8,382 nucleotides of DNA from positions 1 through 8,382 of the forward strand of contig OMRS01000123.1 in the NCBI GenBank assembly GCA_900313545.1, read 5' to 3'. The translations under genes and the position numbers were made by a program. Shown one piece after another: positions 6,799 to 8,382 of this stretch. The stretch is from an uncultured Eubacteriales bacterium (GTDB lineage Bacteria > Bacillota_A > Clostridia > Christensenellales > Aristaeellaceae). The notes under the pieces were generated by a model. That model was not told the DNA's origin. It worked only from the letters and a program-made list of their open reading frames with translations, and searched no databases. The first letter of the stretch is position 1. Every line of letters begins with the position of its first letter.

Positions 6799-7825
6799 CC
6801 CTGGACGTTCAGGCGGGCTCCGTCTTGCGGGCTTTCTCCTCCTGGCGGCGCTTGTGCTGAGGCTGATGAACCTGACGCTGGTCACCACGGACACCTCCCG
6901 GGCGCTCATGATGGAGGAGCTGCAGCGGGGCGGAGACTTTGACGTGGCATTTGTGGGCTCCTCCCCGGTGTACTACAGCATCGACCCGGAGATCGTGCGC
7001 AGGACCTGCGGCCTTCGCGCCATCGATGCGGCCATCGGCAATGCGGGCCTTGAAAGCTGCCAGGCCCTGACACGGGCCGCGCTGCGCTATAATTCCCTGC
7101 AGTATGTGGTGGTTACGCTGGAACCGGACATGCTGCTGGAAACCCGGGAAAATCCCGAGGCGGAGATCCGGGTGATGCCCTGGCTTCACCACCCGCTGGA
7201 CCGCCTGGCCTACCTCGCGGACCTTTGCAGGGGGGATGACCGGTGGATGACCCGGCTGTTCTACTTCCGCGCGGCGCCGGTGGCCTCCCTGGAGGAATGG
7301 ATCAAGACGGCGTCCATCCGCTTCCGCCTTCCCTTCTACAGGGAAAAGATGAACGCGGAACTGGAGGACACCCCCTACCTCGGGGCGGGCTATCATGAGA
7401 TGCGCCTGAGCCCTCCGGAGGGCGGGCTTCTGGCCCACAGGGAGTTTTTTACCACGACGGATCATCTGTCCCTGTTTCCTCCGCTGACGATGACGCGGCT
7501 GCAGGAGATGCAGCGCGTGTGCACGGCCCATGGTGCCCGCCTGATCGTGCTGATTCCGCCCTGTCTGCTCCCTGCAGTGACCAGTTCCCCCCGGCTTGTG
7601 GAAGCCTGCGAAGCCGCGGAGCAGTTCTGCGGGGAGGAGGGAATCTGCTTCTTCAACATGATGAAGGCGGACAGGGAACGGCTGCCCAGTCTGGATGACC
7701 GGTATGTGGACATCTACCACTTTGACCGGGAGGGCGCCGCGCTGTACAGCCGTTTCATGGGCGAATTCCTCCTGGCCCTGTCCGAGGGCAGGGATGTGAG
7801 CGGCTGGTTCCGGGAGACGCTCTAG
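6785..7825 (+). CDS. membrane-anchored SGNH/DltD-like protein, partner of the MBOAT enzyme
   Basis: This encodes 346 residues. Its ATG lies inside the end of the MBOAT gene (14-base overlap, different frame), with GGAGGG (6771-6776) eight bases upstream. That spacing supports both the start and translational coupling. One hydrophobic segment at about 12-33 would anchor it with the rest outside the cell. The outer part has an SGNH-like core. DVAFVGSSPVYYSIDPE (53-69) gives a GxS nucleophile position at Ser60. An AIGNAGLE turn (83-90) follows. Near the end DIYHFDREGAALYS (309-322) carries the DxxH pair Asp309 and His312. By analogy with AlgJ/AlgX, PatB and DltD, it would complete acyl transfer to the acceptor outside the membrane. 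Sequence similarity to any named family looks modest, so the assignment rests on these motifs and the neighbour. It could instead be a scaffold with a degenerate active site. Confidence 0.87.
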   Translation: MRHSDPGRSGGLRLAGFLLLAALVLRLMNLTLVTTDTSRALMMEELQRGGDFDVAFVGSSPVYYSIDPEIVRRTCGLRAIDAAIGNAGLESCQALTRAALRYNSLQYVVVTLEPDMLLETRENPEAEIRVMPWLHHPLDRLAYLADLCRGDDRWMTRLFYFRAAPVASLEEWIKTASIRFRLPFYREKMNAELEDTPYLGAGYHEMRLSPPEGGLLAHREFFTTTDHLSLFPPLTMTRLQEMQRVCTAHGARLIVLIPPCLLPAVTSSPRLVEACEAAEQFCGEEGICFFNMMKADRERLPSLDDRYVDIYHFDREGAALYSRFMGEFLLALSEGRDVSGWFRETL

Positions 7826-7922
7826 CCCTTTTGCCGGGAACCCGTCCCGAAAGCGTGCACTTTATAATAGGAAGATTCTCCCCTTTAATGCGGGAGGGGA
7901 TGACCACAAGATATGGAAACGG

Positions 7923-7964
7923 CGCCCTCCTGAGGCCTCCTGGCGGGGTCCGGGGGGCGTTTTT
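7923..7964 (+). terminator. Rho-independent terminator of the MBOAT operon
   Basis: CGCCCTCC (7923-7930) pairs with GGGGGGCG (7952-7959) with one G-T pair, followed by five T residues (7960-7964). The 21-base loop is large but can fold further. It lies about 97 bases after the stop of the SGNH-like gene. It would end the two-gene operon, or a short RNA starting near 7875. Confidence 0.72.
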
Positions 7965-7969
7965 CTGTC

Positions 7970-8077
7970 GGGGAGGAAGGGACGCGGGACAGGGGGACTG
8001 CTCCGCCGGAAGGAGGGGGGGCATGCCGGGAGGAAGCCGGGGGAGGGAGAAACAGGGTGCCGGGATGGAAAAGGGGG
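7970..8077 (+). other. G-tract cluster with two G-quadruplex motifs
   Basis: Two stretches fit the canonical pattern of four runs of at least three G with loops of one to seven bases. The first is 7970-7996, with G-runs of 4, 3, 3 and 5 and loops of 5, 4 and 3. The second is 8039-8064, with G-runs of 5, 3, 3 and 3 and loops of 1, 7 and 4. Between and after them are runs of seven, three and five G at 8015, 8028 and 8073. All are on the plus strand. Confidence 0.6.
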
Positions 8078-8312
8078 CACGAAGCACAAAGATTCGTCCG
8101 TCCTGACCATAAGGTTGGCACAGAACCGGAGAAGGCGAAAATCAAACAGCACAAAACGGCGACGAGAAAAATGCACATAACGCACAAAGAAATCATGTTC
8201 GGGTAAGACGCAAAATTACGGCATTCCCGAAGGATAACAAGCGATATTTTGCTCAAAATCAAGCAATAAAAGGAAAACAGTGAGACAAATCCATATCATC
8301 CGGCGCTGAAAT

Positions 8313-8341
8313 TTGACAGGCCTGACCTCCCCTGCTATAAT
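8313..8341 (+). promoter_or_regulatory. consensus sigma-A promoter reading out of the window
   Basis: TTGACA (8313-8318), a 17-base spacer and TATAAT (8336-8341) match consensus at all twelve positions. TGC directly before the -10 adds the extended element. The start would be near 8348. No start codon or ribosome binding site follows within the last 41 bases, so the gene or RNA it drives lies beyond the edge. Confidence 0.88.
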
Positions 8342-8351
8342 CCGCCCCCAA

Positions 8352-8372
8352 GTCAGGGAACCCAATCCTGAC
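8352..8372 (+). repeat. inverted repeat at the start of the exported transcript
   Basis: GTCAGG (8352-8357) and CCTGAC (8367-8372) are a perfect 6-bp inverted repeat around nine bases, just past the predicted transcription start. CCTGAC also occurs inside the promoter spacer (8321-8326). It may be an operator or the first hairpin of an RNA leader; the sequence ends too soon to tell. Confidence 0.4.
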
Positions 8373-8382
8373 ACGGCACGCA

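Larger units (their letters stand above)
7826..8382. other. gene-free region after the MBOAT operon
   Basis: I find no credible gene in these 557 bases. Open frames here are low-complexity products of G- or A-rich sequence and lack ribosome binding sites. In order the region holds a lone TATAAT (7863-7868), a small hairpin (7878-7896), a terminator (7923-7964), a G-tract strip (7970-8077), an A-rich strip with three GCACAAA words (8084, 8149 and 8182), and a consensus promoter (8313-8341). An inverted repeat TTCGGG/CCCGAA (8198-8203 and 8226-8231) is also present. Confidence 0.75.

Noticed and set aside
6809..7720. 303-codon minus-strand frame opposite the SGNH-like gene
   Set aside because: It is rich in His, Gln, Gly and Arg, as expected for the antisense of a G+C-rich gene, and the sense protein has clear motifs and a good ribosome binding site.
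7831..8106. 91-codon plus-strand frame after the MBOAT operon
   Set aside because: It starts at TTG with no binding site, runs through a terminator and the G-tract strip, and encodes Gly/Arg-rich low-complexity sequence.
7885..8262. 125-codon minus-strand frame with a hydrophobic stretch
   Set aside because: The hydrophobic run is the complement of A-rich DNA, the start is a non-ATG codon without a binding site, and the rest is Pro/Ser low complexity.
1..8382. CRISPR array, insertion sequence, tRNA or rRNA
   Set aside because: No regularly spaced repeats, transposase motifs, terminal repeats with target duplications, or recognisable tRNA/rRNA cores were seen.

Overview
The window looks like chromosomal DNA of an uncultured, G+C-rich member of the Clostridia, perhaps a gut or rumen lineage near Christensenellales. 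Four things point that way: strong GGAGG-type ribosome binding sites, a short Lys-Met-Leu signal peptide ending in ALA-E, an SdpR-type ArsR regulator, and terminators with classic hairpin-plus-T-run form. The taxonomic placement is inference; no rRNA or marker gene is present.

The left half (about 170-4485) is a minus-strand unit. It reads, in transcription order, tctC (periplasmic-type binding protein), tctB (small membrane subunit), tctA (large permease) and a gene for a secreted two-domain protein of unknown function. A promoter with an extended -10 lies before tctC, and a 15-bp hairpin terminator closes the unit after the secreted protein. A second hairpin with six T residues sits between tctC and tctB. 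It should make the binding protein more abundant than the membrane subunits. Together TctC, TctB and TctA form a tripartite tricarboxylate transporter for a small organic anion. The substrate cannot be read from sequence. A 32-codon plus-strand reading frame at the extreme left edge may be the end of a convergent gene.

The centre (4397-5108) is a divergent intergenic region with direct and inverted repeats. It is followed by a short ArsR/SdpR-type repressor gene with its own promoter and a very clear terminator. The SdpI partner usually found next to such repressors is absent.

The right half (5137-7964) is a two-gene plus-strand operon. It encodes a DltB/AlgI-like MBOAT membrane acyltransferase and, overlapping it by 14 bases, a membrane-anchored SGNH/DltD-like protein. 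This pairing is typical of systems that carry acyl groups, usually acetyl, across the membrane onto an envelope polymer or glycan. No D-alanine activation genes are beside it.

The last 560 bases have no convincing gene. They hold a terminator, a strongly G-tract-rich strip with two canonical G-quadruplex motifs, an A-rich strip with repeated GCACAAA words, and finally a perfect consensus promoter (TTGACA, 17 bp, TATAAT, with TG extension) reading out of the window. No clearly new system is evident. The points most worth checking are the transporter operon with its internal terminator and attached secreted protein, and the G-tract strip.
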